Shown here: positions 1 through 9,658 of the stretch, in pieces
Numbering within the stretch: position 1 is the stretch's first letter
Layout of the letters: each line of letters begins with the position of its first letter
Assembly (NCBI RefSeq): GCF_037151175.1
Contig: NZ_JBBCOR010000008.1
Coordinates: 136,347 to 200,346, forward strand
DNA: 64,000 bases
Direction of reading: 5' to 3'
From: Asaia sp003994335
GTDB lineage: Bacteria; Pseudomonadota; Alphaproteobacteria; Acetobacterales; Acetobacteraceae
Position numbers and translations under genes: made by a program
The notes under the pieces: model-generated
Databases searched by the model: none
What the model was told of the DNA's origin: nothing
The model's input: only the letters and a program-made list of their open reading frames with translations

Positions 1-1
1 C

Positions 2-82
2 TTACTTCTTCTGGCCGCAGACATAGGAGTTGATTTCGGCGCCGAGCGGAATTTCGGTAACCTTCGGGGTGTTCCAGGCCAT
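2..82 (-). CDS. pqqA: PqqA, pyrroloquinoline quinone precursor peptide
   Basis: A 26-codon ORF that gives the ribosomal precursor of the redox cofactor PQQ. The peptide begins MAWNTPKVTEIPLGAEINSY and ends in a short Cys-Gly-Gln-Lys-Lys tail. The conserved Glu (residue 16) and Tyr (residue 20), spaced Glu-x-x-x-Tyr, are the two residues that PqqE crosslinks and that supply the PQQ skeleton in the known pathway. An AAGGAT ribosome site lies 5-10 bases before the ATG. The gene reads leftward and ends at base 2, so pqqB-E would be expected just outside the window (inference). In acetic acid bacteria PQQ serves membrane-bound alcohol and glucose dehydrogenases facing the periplasm. The call is firm because this peptide family is short and highly conserved. 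Confidence 0.96.
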   Translation of the reverse strand: MAWNTPKVTEIPLGAEINSYVCGQKK

Positions 83-123
83 GACGAGATCCTTGTGACA
101 ATCTTGAAAGTGCTTGATCAGCT

Positions 124-152
124 ATACGATAGAACCCGAAAATGGGTTGCAA
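124..152 (-). promoter_or_regulatory. Possible pqqA promoter
   Basis: On the minus strand TTGCAA (147-152) is followed after 17 bases by TCGTAT (124-129), a weak sigma-70-like pair that would give a leader of roughly 35 bases before pqqA. A short hairpin (AACCC/GGGTT, 133-148) overlaps it. The matches are poor, so this is only a candidate. Confidence 0.3.
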
Positions 153-289
153 GCCAAATTGATTCAACCCAATAAAATGTAACATGCTTCACGTTGACGG
201 CAACGTTTGCGATCCCGGGTGGTTGTGCGTCGTTCATCACGGCGCCCTTCTCGTGCTGCAACCCGCCTTTCAGGAAAGAAACGCCCGCC

Positions 290-1588
290 ATGTCAGGCCC
301 GTCTCTGGCTTCGGATACGCCCACGCCTGAAGACAGGCAGACGCACGAAAAGACGATCGCACCGACCATCCTCCCCGCAATGCCCTCCCAGGAGGAAACC
401 GCGGAAAGCGACGCCTATCAGGCCGGAGTGATCCGTAAGGCGATGCTGCGCCATAGTCTCGGGCTACGTGATGTCGGGGTTCTCATCCTGTCATTGCTGG
501 CAGTGTTCTACACCCTGTATTTTGCCGCCGACATCGTGCTGCCCTTCGTGTTTGCGATGGTGGTCAATCTGCTGATGATCGGGCCGATGCGCTTTCTGCA
601 TGGTCGGCTGCATATCCCCAAGCCCATCTCGGCGCTGCTCCTGATCATCGCGATGTTCCTTTTGGTGGTCTGCATAGGCACGGCCATTTCGGTCCCTGCG
701 GCGGCGTGGCTGACCAAGGTTCCGCAAAGTCTGCCCGCGCTCCAGCAGAAGCTTGCCTTCCTGCAGGGGCCGATCGACTCATTGCAGCGCGGCTATATGC
801 GCGTGGTCGCGCTAATGTCGAATGGGGGTCATCACCATGTGAGCGCGGCGACGGCTGCCGCCCAGTCAGCATCGAATGGTGCTGAGACGTTGCGGGTCTG
901 GGGGTCATCCTTCCTGATCGGGACTCGCGCCTTCATGGGTGAGTTTTTCACCATGCTGCTGATGCTGTTCTTCCTGATGACAGAGGGAGACAGCCTTCTG
1001 CGTCGTATCGTGGAGATCATGCCGACCTATTCGGACAAGCGTCGTCTTGTGCAGATCACCACACAGATCGAGCGCAACGTGTCGCTTTATCTGGCGACCA
1101 TCACCATCATGAATATCCTGGTGGGGCTGCTCAATCTGTTGCAATGCTGGCTGACGGGCATGCCCAACCCCCTGCTATGGGGGGTTCTGGCCTTTCTGCT
1201 CAATTACGTGCCGATCATCGGTCCTCTGACCGGTGTCGTCGTCTATTTCTGTGTGGCACTCATCAGCTTCCCATCCTTCCTGATGGCGTTGCTGCCCCCT
1301 TCGATCTATCTGTGCATTCATATACTGGAGGGGGAAACGATTACCCCCATGCTGCTGGCCAAGCGCTTCACGCTCAATCCGGTGCTGGTCATGGCCTCGC
1401 TGCTGTTCTGGGACTGGATGTGGGGGATTGGCGGGGCTTTTCTATCCGTGCCCATGCTCGCCGTATTCAAGATCTTTTGCGACCATATCGAAGGCCTCTC
1501 TCCGATCGGCCATGTGCTGGGCGGTCCGGTACGCCCACGCTCCCTGCGCACCCTTGGCCCCGAGGTCACTCCCGGCCCTACCCCCTGA
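290..1588 (+). CDS. AI-2E/PerM-type family permease (PF01594)
   Basis: A 432-residue polytopic inner-membrane protein of the PF01594 family, whose members include the E. coli TqsA (AI-2 exporter) and PerM; some relatives are Na+/H+ antiporters, so the substrate is open. After a hydrophilic N-terminal tail of about 65 residues there are paired membrane segments, a soluble central part with a His-rich spot (GGHHHVSAA), then the conserved C-terminal half with the LLNYVPIIGP segment and a final GGAFLSVPMLAV motif, both typical of the family. The ATG at 290 is chosen because AGGAAAG lies upstream; a TTG at 194 in the same frame would add 32 residues without support. It is transcribed away from pqqA. 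A second PF01594 protein lies in the prophage at 51558-52787. The next 232 bases to the efflux operon hold no gene and probably carry its promoter. Confidence 0.85.
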   Translation: MSGPSLASDTPTPEDRQTHEKTIAPTILPAMPSQEETAESDAYQAGVIRKAMLRHSLGLRDVGVLILSLLAVFYTLYFAADIVLPFVFAMVVNLLMIGPMRFLHGRLHIPKPISALLLIIAMFLLVVCIGTAISVPAAAWLTKVPQSLPALQQKLAFLQGPIDSLQRGYMRVVALMSNGGHHHVSAATAAAQSASNGAETLRVWGSSFLIGTRAFMGEFFTMLLMLFFLMTEGDSLLRRIVEIMPTYSDKRRLVQITTQIERNVSLYLATITIMNILVGLLNLLQCWLTGMPNPLLWGVLAFLLNYVPIIGPLTGVVVYFCVALISFPSFLMALLPPSIYLCIHILEGETITPMLLAKRFTLNPVLVMASLLFWDWMWGIGGAFLSVPMLAVFKIFCDHIEGLSPIGHVLGGPVRPRSLRTLGPEVTPGPTP

Positions 1589-1820
1589 AGGTCGGCTAAC
1601 GCCACCGCCGCGTTTGTCCAGATCAACCCATTCTGATCTGGCAACGGGCATGTGACATGAAATTATCATGCGTAATCCGCAGCCATATTCTATTAGAAGG
1701 CGGGTTCGGGGCTGAAGGTCGCTTGGCGCGATAGGTCGAACCGGCTATCAACTGCAACAAATCATTTCAAAGATCCTGAGCCGAGGTTTTAATGCGCTCC
1801 CTAGACGGCCTTGCCTGACA

Positions 1821-2966
1821 ATGCAGGCACCTCTCCTTCGCCGCCTCGGTCTGGCAGCGCTTATCGCCATCATCCTTCTCGGGATCGTCATCACGATCAT
1901 TCATGAGCATGGAGGTCCCCGCTCGGACGGCCCCCATCCGCAACTGACGCGTGAAAACGGTCTGGTCATCGTCGCCGATGATTCACCGCTCATGAAGCGG
2001 CTCCATGTCGCCCCCGTGAAAACGAGCGTGCTCGATCACGGGCTGCGCGTTCCGGGCATGGTGCAGGCCGAGCCCCGGCGCAGCATCAACATCCTGACCC
2101 CTGTGACCGGTCACGTGATCAGAACCGATCTCCAGCCTGGGCAGATGGTGCACAAGGGCGATGTCCTGGCCGTGCTGGCTTCTGGGGATCTGGATCAGGC
2201 CTATGCCGATTTGCTCAAGGCGCGTGCTCAGGAGACCTATCAGGAGCGCGTGGTCAAACGCGCGCAGGACGTGCTGGCTATCGGGGGCAATGCCCGCAAG
2301 GATCTGGACTCTGCCAGCAATGACCTTTCCCAGGCCCGTGCCGAACGTCAGCGTGCGGAGCGTCGTCTCCAATCTCTGAACAGCCGCACCGATCAGGATG
2401 GCGAGGGGCTGGTAAGGCTTGTCGCGCCCGTCGATGGGCTGATTGCCAGTACGAGCCTTGCACCAGGGGTGAATATCACCGATGCCACAGCTGTGCAGGC
2501 CGTATTGCTCGATATCTCGCAGCTCCAGATCGACGCCGAGATCCCTGAGGAGTCTGCCGGGATCGTTTCTCTGGGACAGCAGGCTGTCGCGCATATTGCG
2601 GCCCTGCCGGGACGGCATTGCGATGCGCCCATCATGTCGATTGACCCGGCCCTGCATAGCGACACGCGTCGCATGATCGCGCATTTCCTATGCGATAATC
2701 CCGACGGGATGCTGCGTCCCAACATGTTTGCCGATGTCGAGATTGCAGTGAAGCAGCCTGAGATGATCATCGTGCCAAAAACGGCCCTGCTGATGAATAA
2801 TGATCGTCTGACCGTTTTTGTGCAGGACGGCGGCAGAATGCATTTCCGTCGCCGAGCCGTGACGGTGAGCTATGACGAGGGCGAGAACGTGCGCGTTCTG
2901 ACCGGTCTGCAGGGGGGCGATACCATCGTCACCCGTGGCGCCATCCTTCTCAATGATAATGACTGA
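1821..2966 (+). CDS. RND efflux periplasmic adaptor (membrane fusion protein)
   Basis: A 381-residue adaptor linking the inner-membrane RND pump to the outer-membrane channel. An N-terminal hydrophobic anchor (about residues 8-29) is followed by a split biotinyl-lipoyl-like domain: the first half around VTGHVIRTDLQPGQMVHKGD, then a helical hairpin rich in Ala, Arg and Gln (about residues 130-190), then the second half VAPVDGLIASTSLAPGVNI. A beta-barrel and a membrane-proximal domain with VPKTALLM follow. This is the CzcB/CusB-type layout. It is the first gene of a three-gene operon, 34 bases before the pump. No clear metal-binding Met or His cluster is seen in the N-terminus, so the substrate is not shown by this gene. 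No good ribosome site precedes the ATG. Confidence 0.9.
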   Translation: MQAPLLRRLGLAALIAIILLGIVITIIHEHGGPRSDGPHPQLTRENGLVIVADDSPLMKRLHVAPVKTSVLDHGLRVPGMVQAEPRRSINILTPVTGHVIRTDLQPGQMVHKGDVLAVLASGDLDQAYADLLKARAQETYQERVVKRAQDVLAIGGNARKDLDSASNDLSQARAERQRAERRLQSLNSRTDQDGEGLVRLVAPVDGLIASTSLAPGVNITDATAVQAVLLDISQLQIDAEIPEESAGIVSLGQQAVAHIAALPGRHCDAPIMSIDPALHSDTRRMIAHFLCDNPDGMLRPNMFADVEIAVKQPEMIIVPKTALLMNNDRLTVFVQDGGRMHFRRRAVTVSYDEGENVRVLTGLQGGDTIVTRGAILLNDND

Positions 2967-3000
2967 GCCGTCAGCGCCGCAGATGAGAGTCTCCTGATCC

Positions 3001-6000
3001 GTGATTGCGACCCTGATTTCATGGTGCTTTGCGCGCCGTCATATCGTTTTCATATGCGCCGTGTTTCTGGCGCTTGCCGGGGGCTATGCCTGGCGCGTGC
3101 TGCCTGTCGAGGCCTATCCCGATCTGGGCGCGGTCAACGTTCAGGTCACGACCCAGGTTTCCGGCCTGGCTGCCGAAGAGATGGAACAGCAGATTACGGT
3201 GCCGCTCGAGCGCGCGCTCTCTGCCGTGCCTGGTGTGACCGAGAGCCGCTCGAGTAGTACGTTCGGCCTGTCGCTTATCACGCTGATTTTTCATGATGGC
3301 GTCGATGTGTTCACGGCACGACAGCTCGTGCTGGAACTGCTCGGCACGGCCAGCATGCCCGATGGCGTGACCCCGCAGCTCGGCCCCATCACCGGCCCGG
3401 CAGGCGAGATTTTCCGCTACACGCTGGAATCGGATTCGATGGATCTGATGCAGCTTTCGGATGTGCAGCGCTGGATTGTCATCCCCACGCTTCAGCGCGT
3501 ACCGGGAATCGTCAACGTCAATAATTTCGGTGGGCTGACACGTGAGTACCAGCTCGTGCTTAGGCCCGACGCGCTGCTGCGCTACGGGCTGAGCACCGAT
3601 GACGTGGTCAACGCCATCAAGAACAACAACGCCAATGCCGCGGGCGGGCGCATCACGCGTGGCGAGCAATCCTATATCGTGCGCGGCGTGGGCATGATCC
3701 ATACGCTGGACGACATGAAGCGCATCGTGGTGGCGCAGCATAACGGTACGCCGGTTCTGCTGAGTGATCTGGGGCAGGTCCAGTTCGGCCATCAGATCCG
3801 TGAGGGTATTCTGGGCAAGGACAACAACCCCGATACCATCGAGGGGATCGTGACCATGTTGTCCGGTGCCAATCCCTCTCTGGTTCTGGATAACGTGCAT
3901 AACGTGGTCGACCAGTTGCAGGAGCGCCTGAAGCCGCTCGATGTGCGGCTGGTGCCCTATATCGACCGCGATAATCTGGTGAAGGCTACCACCCACAAGG
4001 TTGGCGAAACCATGGTCGAGGGTATCGGCCTCGTGCTGATCATTCTCACCCTGTTCCTCGGGAGCCCGCGCAGTGCGGTGGTCACTGCCGTCACCATTCC
4101 GCTCGCGCTCTCGACCGTTTTCGTGCTCATGCATTTCTTCGGCATGGCGGCCAATCTGTTCTCGCTGGGCGCCATCGATTTCGGCGTGATCGTGGACGGG
4201 GCTATCGTCATTACCGAGGCGATCCTGCGCCTGCGCGAGGAATCGCCCAAGGCCACGCTGACCAGTACCGAGGTGCTGAGTGTCGCGCGTATCGCGGGGC
4301 GCTCGATCTTCTCTTCGACTCTTATCATCATCGTGGCCTATTCGCCGCTCTTCGCCTTCGAAGGGAGCGAAGGGAAGCTGTTCCGGCCCATGGCCTATAC
4401 CGTCAGCTTCGCTCTCATGGGGGCGCTGGCCTGTGCGCTCTGCCTTATTCCGACACTGAGCTATCTGGCTTTGTACAAGCCTCGGCGTATCTGGCATAAC
4501 CGCCCGCTTGAAAAGCTGCATCATGCCTATGAGCGCGGGCTCAATCACATGCTCGCCCGCCCTCTGGTCACCTATATCGGTGGGGGAGCGGCCCTGCTTT
4601 CTGTCGTCATTCTGGGGGCTACCGTCGGGCGCGAGTTCCTGCCTGATCTGGATGAAGGGGCGCTCTGGCTTCAGGTTCAGTTGCCCACGGGTATCTCATT
4701 GGATGAGGGCAGCCGTATCGCCAGCGAGGTACGCTCGGCGGTGCGCGAATTCCCGGAAACATCCTATGCCATTACCCAGCTCGGCCGTAACGATGACGGG
4801 ACCGATCCCTGGACCTTCTCGCATATCGAGATGCCCGTCGGGCTTAAGCCCTATGACCAATGGGCGAGCGGTGAAACCAAGGCGCAGTTCATCGCACGTT
4901 TGCGCGACCGTCTCTCCCAGATTCCGGGTATCAGTTTCGGTATCAGCCAGCCGATCCAGGATGGCATGAACGATCTGGTAGGGGGTGCGCATTCGCCTCT
5001 GGTGCTTCGTGTCTATGGCAATGATTTCCACGAATTGCGCCGTATCGGCCGACAGATCGTGAGCATCCTGCATGACGTACCCGGCACGACCGACGCCTCG
5101 ATCTTTCAGGAGCCGCAGATCCCGCAGCTCATGATCACGCCTCGTCGCGAGCAGGCGGCGCGCTATGGCATCAACGTGTCCGATATCAGCACCGTCGTGC
5201 AGAACGCGATCGGCGATGGCGCGATCACCCAGGTTTATGTGGAAGACCGCGTCTATAACGCGACGCTGCATGTCGGGAACAACGACCTCACCGATCTCGC
5301 CTCTATACGTTCCCTGCCGCTGCGCTCCACTGATGGTGCGCCCATTCCCCTGGCTGAAGTGGCCGATGTGGGCCTTCATATGGGTGAGAGCAACATCGCG
5401 CATGAAATGGGTGAACGCCAGATCACCATACGGGTCGATAACGGGCAGCGCCCCTTGTCTCAGTATCTTGAGGATGCCCAGAAGCGCATCGCCTCGCAGG
5501 TGCATTTCGATCCACGCAAATATCGCCTGCAATGGGCGGGCAGCTTCGAGCAGGAGCAGCGTGCCCAGGCGCGTCTGGGTGTCGCGCTTCTGGTCATGTT
5601 CGCCATCATGCTGTTGCTCCTGTTCATGGAGTTCGGGACCTTCCGTCATGCCGTTCTGGTGCTCAGCGTCGTCCCGCTCGCGACTTTGGGCGGCCTGATC
5701 GCGCTTCACCTGCGTGGTGAAACCCTCAATATTGCCACAGCCGTCGGCTTCATCGCGCTGTTTGGCGTGGCGGTACAGAATGGCATCATCATGATTGCGG
5801 CGATCAATCGTCATCATCGCGCCGGGCTCAGCATTCATGACTCCGTACTGGCGGGTGCGGCCGAACGTTTCCGTCCCGTTCTCATGACCGCGACCGTGGC
5901 CAGCGCCGGCATGTTGCCCGCTGCCCTCGCTACGGGTGTCGGCACCGACGTGCAGCGCGGTCTGGCGACGGTCGTGGTGGGTGGCCTTGGCATTGCAACC

Positions 6001-6093
6001 CTGCTGACCCTGTTCGTCCTGCCCGTCTTCTTCTTCGAGATGGAGCATTATATCGAGCGCCGCAGGGCGCGCCGTTCGGGAGGTCTGTCATGA
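3001..6093 (+). CDS. CzcA/CusA-type (heavy-metal class) RND efflux pump
   Basis: A 1,030-residue proton-driven inner-membrane pump. The start is a GTG. The fold is the usual duplicated one: membrane segment, large periplasmic loop, six-segment bundle, then the same again, with the second bundle ending near residue 1015. Membrane segment 4 carries AIDFGVIVDGAIVITEA, in which D393, D399 and E406 have the same spacing as the acidic proton-relay residues D402, D408 and E415 of Cupriavidus CzcA. This places it in the heavy-metal class rather than the hydrophobe (AcrB) class. The metal cannot be fixed from sequence by eye. It lies between adaptor and outer-membrane genes and overlaps the latter by ATGA, indicating translational coupling. 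Confidence 0.93.
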   Translation: MIATLISWCFARRHIVFICAVFLALAGGYAWRVLPVEAYPDLGAVNVQVTTQVSGLAAEEMEQQITVPLERALSAVPGVTESRSSSTFGLSLITLIFHDGVDVFTARQLVLELLGTASMPDGVTPQLGPITGPAGEIFRYTLESDSMDLMQLSDVQRWIVIPTLQRVPGIVNVNNFGGLTREYQLVLRPDALLRYGLSTDDVVNAIKNNNANAAGGRITRGEQSYIVRGVGMIHTLDDMKRIVVAQHNGTPVLLSDLGQVQFGHQIREGILGKDNNPDTIEGIVTMLSGANPSLVLDNVHNVVDQLQERLKPLDVRLVPYIDRDNLVKATTHKVGETMVEGIGLVLIILTLFLGSPRSAVVTAVTIPLALSTVFVLMHFFGMAANLFSLGAIDFGVIVDGAIVITEAILRLREESPKATLTSTEVLSVARIAGRSIFSSTLIIIVAYSPLFAFEGSEGKLFRPMAYTVSFALMGALACALCLIPTLSYLALYKPRRIWHNRPLEKLHHAYERGLNHMLARPLVTYIGGGAALLSVVILGATVGREFLPDLDEGALWLQVQLPTGISLDEGSRIASEVRSAVREFPETSYAITQLGRNDDGTDPWTFSHIEMPVGLKPYDQWASGETKAQFIARLRDRLSQIPGISFGISQPIQDGMNDLVGGAHSPLVLRVYGNDFHELRRIGRQIVSILHDVPGTTDASIFQEPQIPQLMITPRREQAARYGINVSDISTVVQNAIGDGAITQVYVEDRVYNATLHVGNNDLTDLASIRSLPLRSTDGAPIPLAEVADVGLHMGESNIAHEMGERQITIRVDNGQRPLSQYLEDAQKRIASQVHFDPRKYRLQWAGSFEQEQRAQARLGVALLVMFAIMLLLLFMEFGTFRHAVLVLSVVPLATLGGLIALHLRGETLNIATAVGFIALFGVAVQNGIIMIAAINRHHRAGLSIHDSVLAGAAERFRPVLMTATVASAGMLPAALATGVGTDVQRGLATVVVGGLGIATLLTLFVLPVFFFEMEHYIERRRARRSGGLS

Positions 6094-7589
6094 ACCGTCT
6101 CGCGCTTTTGACCTGCGCGGCTGGCCTCGCCCTGTCGGGCTGCGCCATCGGTCCGGATTTCCATCGTCCTGACATGCTCAAGACGGGCAGCTATCAGAGC
6201 ACGGCCCTGCCTGCCGCCATTCATGGTACCGCCGGTAGCGGCGCCGCAGGCGCAGCCCAGACCCTGACCGCCGGGGCTGACCTGTCAGGCGCCTGGTGGC
6301 AGGCCTTGGGCGTGCCGCAACTTGATGCCCTCGTAACACGAGCGCTTCAGAACAATCCGTCGCTCAAATCGGCCCAGGCCACGCTCAAGGCCGCGTATGA
6401 GCAGACCAAGGTGGCTGGTGCGCCCCTGCTGCCCAGTATCTCGGCCTCGTTCAATCCAACGCGTAACAAGACCTCGCAGGCCCTCTCGCCCGTGCCAGGC
6501 AATAATGCCTATCTCTACAATCTGCATACATTGCAGCTGAATATCTCCTATCAGCCCGATCTCTGGGGTGGACTGCGCCGTCAGGTGGAATCTCAGGCTG
6601 CTCAGGCCGAGATGCAGCGTTTCCAGCTGATCGCGACGACCAACACGCTGATCAATACGCTGATCGTGTCGTTGATCACGCAGTCGAGCCTCAACGCCCA
6701 GATCGAGGCCGCGAACGACATCATTGCGACGCAGCAAAAACTGCTCGGCATCATGGAGAAGCAGTTCAGGCTCGGGGATATTTCCGAGGCGCAGCTTCTG
6801 GCGCAGAAGGCCGCCCTGACGCAGGCCCAGGCCACTTTGCCGCCTCTGCATCTGCAGGCCGAGCAGGCGCACGACCAGATCGCATCTCTGGTTGGTACCA
6901 CGCCCAATGAGGTCCTGCCCGAGATCCCGCTTGAGGCCTATCGCCTGCCTGCCACCCTGCCGGTCAGCCTGCCCAGTGCGCTTCTGGCCCAGCGTCCGGA
7001 CATACGCGCAGCGGAATCGCAAATGCACAGCGCCAGCGCACAGGTCGGTGTCGCCATTGCCAACCGCCTGCCAAACGTGCAGCTCTCTGCCACGCCGGGT
7101 CAGGCTATCAATGCCATGAGCCAGTTCTTCACCCCTGGCTACGGTAACTGGTCGATCGGTGCGATGGTGACCCAGCCGATCTTCCAGGGCTTCGAGCTCA
7201 TGCATCTGGAGCGTCAGGCGCGCGCCAATCTTCTGGCGGCGACGGAGCAATACAAGAATACCGTGCTGACCTCGATGCAGAATGTGGCCGACACGCTCCA
7301 CGCCCTGCAGGATGATTCCGATGCCCTGACGATCAGCGCAGCCAATGAGGATGCGGCTGTGCGCAGTCTGCGCATTTCGCAGAGCCAGATGTCCTATGGC
7401 GATATCAGCCCTGTCCTGCTTCAGGCCGCCGTGCAGATCGAGCTCGAGGCCCGGCTCACTCTGATTCAGGCCAAGGCCACACGGTATACCGATAGCGTGG
7501 CACTGTTTCAGGCCCTGGGCGGCGGGTGGTGGCATCGTAACGATACCGCTATGAAGGTTCCCTCGACAGACTGGCGCGCGGCGTTCTGA
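6090..7589 (+). CDS. NodT/OprM-type outer-membrane efflux lipoprotein
   Basis: A 499-residue trimeric outer-membrane channel subunit. The signal peptide ends in the lipobox LALSGC, so Cys18 should be lipidated, and the next residues, AIGPDFHRPD, are the hallmark start of the mature NodT family protein. Two OEP repeats rich in long Ala/Gln/Leu helices follow (about residues 60-270 and 280-480), with the typical LLAQRPDIRAAE motif opening the second half. It overlaps the end of the pump gene by four bases, so adaptor, pump and channel form one complete tripartite system. Confidence 0.93.
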   Translation: MNRLALLTCAAGLALSGCAIGPDFHRPDMLKTGSYQSTALPAAIHGTAGSGAAGAAQTLTAGADLSGAWWQALGVPQLDALVTRALQNNPSLKSAQATLKAAYEQTKVAGAPLLPSISASFNPTRNKTSQALSPVPGNNAYLYNLHTLQLNISYQPDLWGGLRRQVESQAAQAEMQRFQLIATTNTLINTLIVSLITQSSLNAQIEAANDIIATQQKLLGIMEKQFRLGDISEAQLLAQKAALTQAQATLPPLHLQAEQAHDQIASLVGTTPNEVLPEIPLEAYRLPATLPVSLPSALLAQRPDIRAAESQMHSASAQVGVAIANRLPNVQLSATPGQAINAMSQFFTPGYGNWSIGAMVTQPIFQGFELMHLERQARANLLAATEQYKNTVLTSMQNVADTLHALQDDSDALTISAANEDAAVRSLRISQSQMSYGDISPVLLQAAVQIELEARLTLIQAKATRYTDSVALFQALGGGWWHRNDTAMKVPSTDWRAAF

Positions 7590-7639
7590 CCCGGTTCGGA
7601 TCGTCCTGCGCCTGGCGCGAATCAGGAGATCCGACCCGC

Positions 7640-9427
7640 ATGAGATTCCCCCGCTCCTCTCGCCTCGCCCTGATGGGACTTGGCTGCCTCCTTGCTTCGA
7701 CGACGGCGCTCGCGGCCCCTGCTGCACCGTCGGACAACAAGGCGGCGGCCGCGTTCGATCGTCTCCTCGACGAGGAATGGCAGTATCAGTTGCAGAACGC
7801 GCCTGAACTCGCCACATCGATTGGCGATTACCGGTACAATGATCGGTGGAGCGATCTGTCTCTCGCCCATATCCAGGGCTCCGTCCCTGTTCTGACCGGC
7901 TTTCTCAAGAAGTTCGAGGCGATTTCGCCCGCCTCGCTCGATGAACAGCGGCAGATCAGCCGCGCGATGATTATCCAACAGATCCAGGACACGCTCGAGG
8001 GGATCCATCTCAAGACCTATGAGATGCCGATCGACCAGATGAACGGTGCCCAGCTTCAGTATCCGGGGTTTGTCTCGAGTATCCCCTTCGACACGACCAG
8101 GCAGTATGAGGATTACCTCGCACGCCTGCGTGCCATTCCCAAGGCCATCGATCAGGTGATCGCCCTGGCACGCCTAGGCGAGAAGGATGGGCTGATGCCG
8201 CCGCGATTCCTGCTCGAGAAAGCAGAGCAGCAGGTCGAGCAGATTGCCGCACCCGCCGGTGAGAAGAGTCCGTTTGGCGAACCTGTCACGAAATTCCCGG
8301 CCGCCGTGCCTGTCGCCGATCAGACCCGCCTGCGCAAGGCGATTCTGAATGCGATCGACCACGACGTTCGCCCGGCCTATCAGCGCCTCGCGGCCTTCAT
8401 GAAGAAGGGTTACACGGCACATGGCCGTGCTCAGGACGGCGTCTGGGCTCTGCCTGGTGGCGATGTGCTTTATCGCTACGATATCCGCACTCTGACCACC
8501 ACCACCATGTCTCCCAAGGAAATCCATCAGCTCGGGCTGGATCAGGTCGCCAAGATCGAGGGCGAAATGGGTGAGATTGCCCATAAGCTCGGTTTCGCCG
8601 ACCTTTCTGCCTTGCGCGCTTCGGTGGCCAAGGATTCCAAGCTCTATGCGACCTCGCGCGAGCAGATCATCGAACTGTATCGCAAGTATATCGCGCAGAT
8701 GGAGCCTGCTCTCACCCGCGATTTCGACAAGATCCCGACCACCAAGCTGGAGGTGCGTCCGGTCGAGCGGTATCGTGAGGCCGAGGCTGCTGGCGCCGAA
8801 TATCATCAGGGTACGCCCGATGGTTCACGTCCTGGCATTGTATTCGTGAATACTGGCGACTACGCCAAGCGTGACCTCTACACCATCGAGGACACGGCCT
8901 ATCATGAGGGTGTTCCCGGCCATCATTTCCAGATTTCTACCGCCCAGTCCCTGCCGCTGCCGCCTTTCCGTCAGCAGGGTTTCTATAACGCCTATATCGA
9001 AGGCTGGGCGCTCTACGCCGAAGGTCTCGGCAAGGAGTTGGGCTTCTACAAGGACCTCTACAGCGACTACGGGCGCCTGAACGGTGAACTCCTGCGCGCC
9101 GATCGTCTGGTGCTTGATACGGGTGTGCATGACCTGCACTGGACGCGTGCCCAGATGCTGGAATTCTTCCACGCCCATCCGCCCACCAGCGAACCCGATA
9201 TGCAGGCCGAAACCGACCGCTACATCGCCTGGCCCGGACAGGCCCTGGGCTACATGCTGGGTCAGCAGACCATTCTGCGCCTGCGTGAAAAGGCCAGAAC
9301 GGAACTGGGCCCGAAATTCGACATCCGTAAATTCCATGACGTCGTTCTCTCCGGAGGAGCCCTGCCGCTCAACCTGCTTGCCGATCGGGTGGATAGCTGG
9401 ATCAGGGAAGTGAAAAACCACAAGTAA
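7640..9427 (+). CDS. Secreted DUF885 family metallopeptidase-like protein
   Basis: A 595-residue protein with a cleavable signal peptide (charged start, hydrophobic core, cleavage near ALAAPAAP), so it should act in the periplasm. It belongs to DUF885, a family of gluzincin-like peptidases. The conserved HEGVPGHHFQ motif near residue 423 is the family's likely metal-binding element, a variant of HExxH, followed by YIEGWALYAEGL, which supplies a further Glu. The length is normal for the family. It starts 50 bases after the efflux operon in the same direction and may be co-transcribed, but nothing links it functionally to efflux. The substrate is unknown. Ribosome site CAGGAG precedes the ATG. 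Confidence 0.85.
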   Translation: MRFPRSSRLALMGLGCLLASTTALAAPAAPSDNKAAAAFDRLLDEEWQYQLQNAPELATSIGDYRYNDRWSDLSLAHIQGSVPVLTGFLKKFEAISPASLDEQRQISRAMIIQQIQDTLEGIHLKTYEMPIDQMNGAQLQYPGFVSSIPFDTTRQYEDYLARLRAIPKAIDQVIALARLGEKDGLMPPRFLLEKAEQQVEQIAAPAGEKSPFGEPVTKFPAAVPVADQTRLRKAILNAIDHDVRPAYQRLAAFMKKGYTAHGRAQDGVWALPGGDVLYRYDIRTLTTTTMSPKEIHQLGLDQVAKIEGEMGEIAHKLGFADLSALRASVAKDSKLYATSREQIIELYRKYIAQMEPALTRDFDKIPTTKLEVRPVERYREAEAAGAEYHQGTPDGSRPGIVFVNTGDYAKRDLYTIEDTAYHEGVPGHHFQISTAQSLPLPPFRQQGFYNAYIEGWALYAEGLGKELGFYKDLYSDYGRLNGELLRADRLVLDTGVHDLHWTRAQMLEFFHAHPPTSEPDMQAETDRYIAWPGQALGYMLGQQTILRLREKARTELGPKFDIRKFHDVVLSGGALPLNLLADRVDSWIREVKNHK

Positions 9428-9431
9428 GGGC

Positions 9432-9476
9432 GGGTGGGGGCCCGGCCCCACACCCCACCAATGGCCGATCATTTTC
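9432..9476 (+). repeat. Intergenic hairpin repeat, copy 1
   Basis: A GC-rich imperfect inverted repeat (GGGTGGGGGC ... GCCCCACACCC) followed by CCACCAATGGCCGATC. The right half lines up without gaps with the intergenic sequence at 19534 (GCCCCAYACSCCACCAAWGGSCGRTC). It lacks a T-run, so it is not a standard terminator, although it follows the DUF885 gene. Confidence 0.55.
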
Positions 9477-9526
9477 TCGAAGCCTGCCCGTTGAGAGGCG
9501 GGAATCGAGGGGACCTTTTCCTATCT

Positions 9527-9553
9527 GGGTGCGGGGCTTTGCCCTGCATGCCC
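9527..9553 (+). repeat. GC-rich hairpin between DUF885 and MATE genes
   Basis: GGGTGCGGGGC, a TTT loop and GCCCTGCATGCCC form a near-perfect hairpin 100 bases upstream of the MATE gene. It resembles the first arm of the repeat at 9432. No T-run follows. It could be a decayed second repeat unit. Confidence 0.45.
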
Positions 9554-9658
9554 GACCCCGATCCGCGCAACGGCAGAAGCGGTCCTCTGTAAAAAAAGGC
9601 AGGTTTCGGGATTTCTGTCGTTTCCAGAGTGGCAGGAAACGGGCAGGATCGGAAGGAT

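Noticed and set aside
3019..4548. 509-codon open frame antisense to the RND pump gene (similar long antisense frames at 4696-6048, 6285-7817, 9521-10681, 17056-18201 and 38651-40147)
   Set aside because: They mirror strongly coding genes in GC-rich DNA, are His/Arg/Gln-rich without any recognisable domain, and have no ribosome sites.
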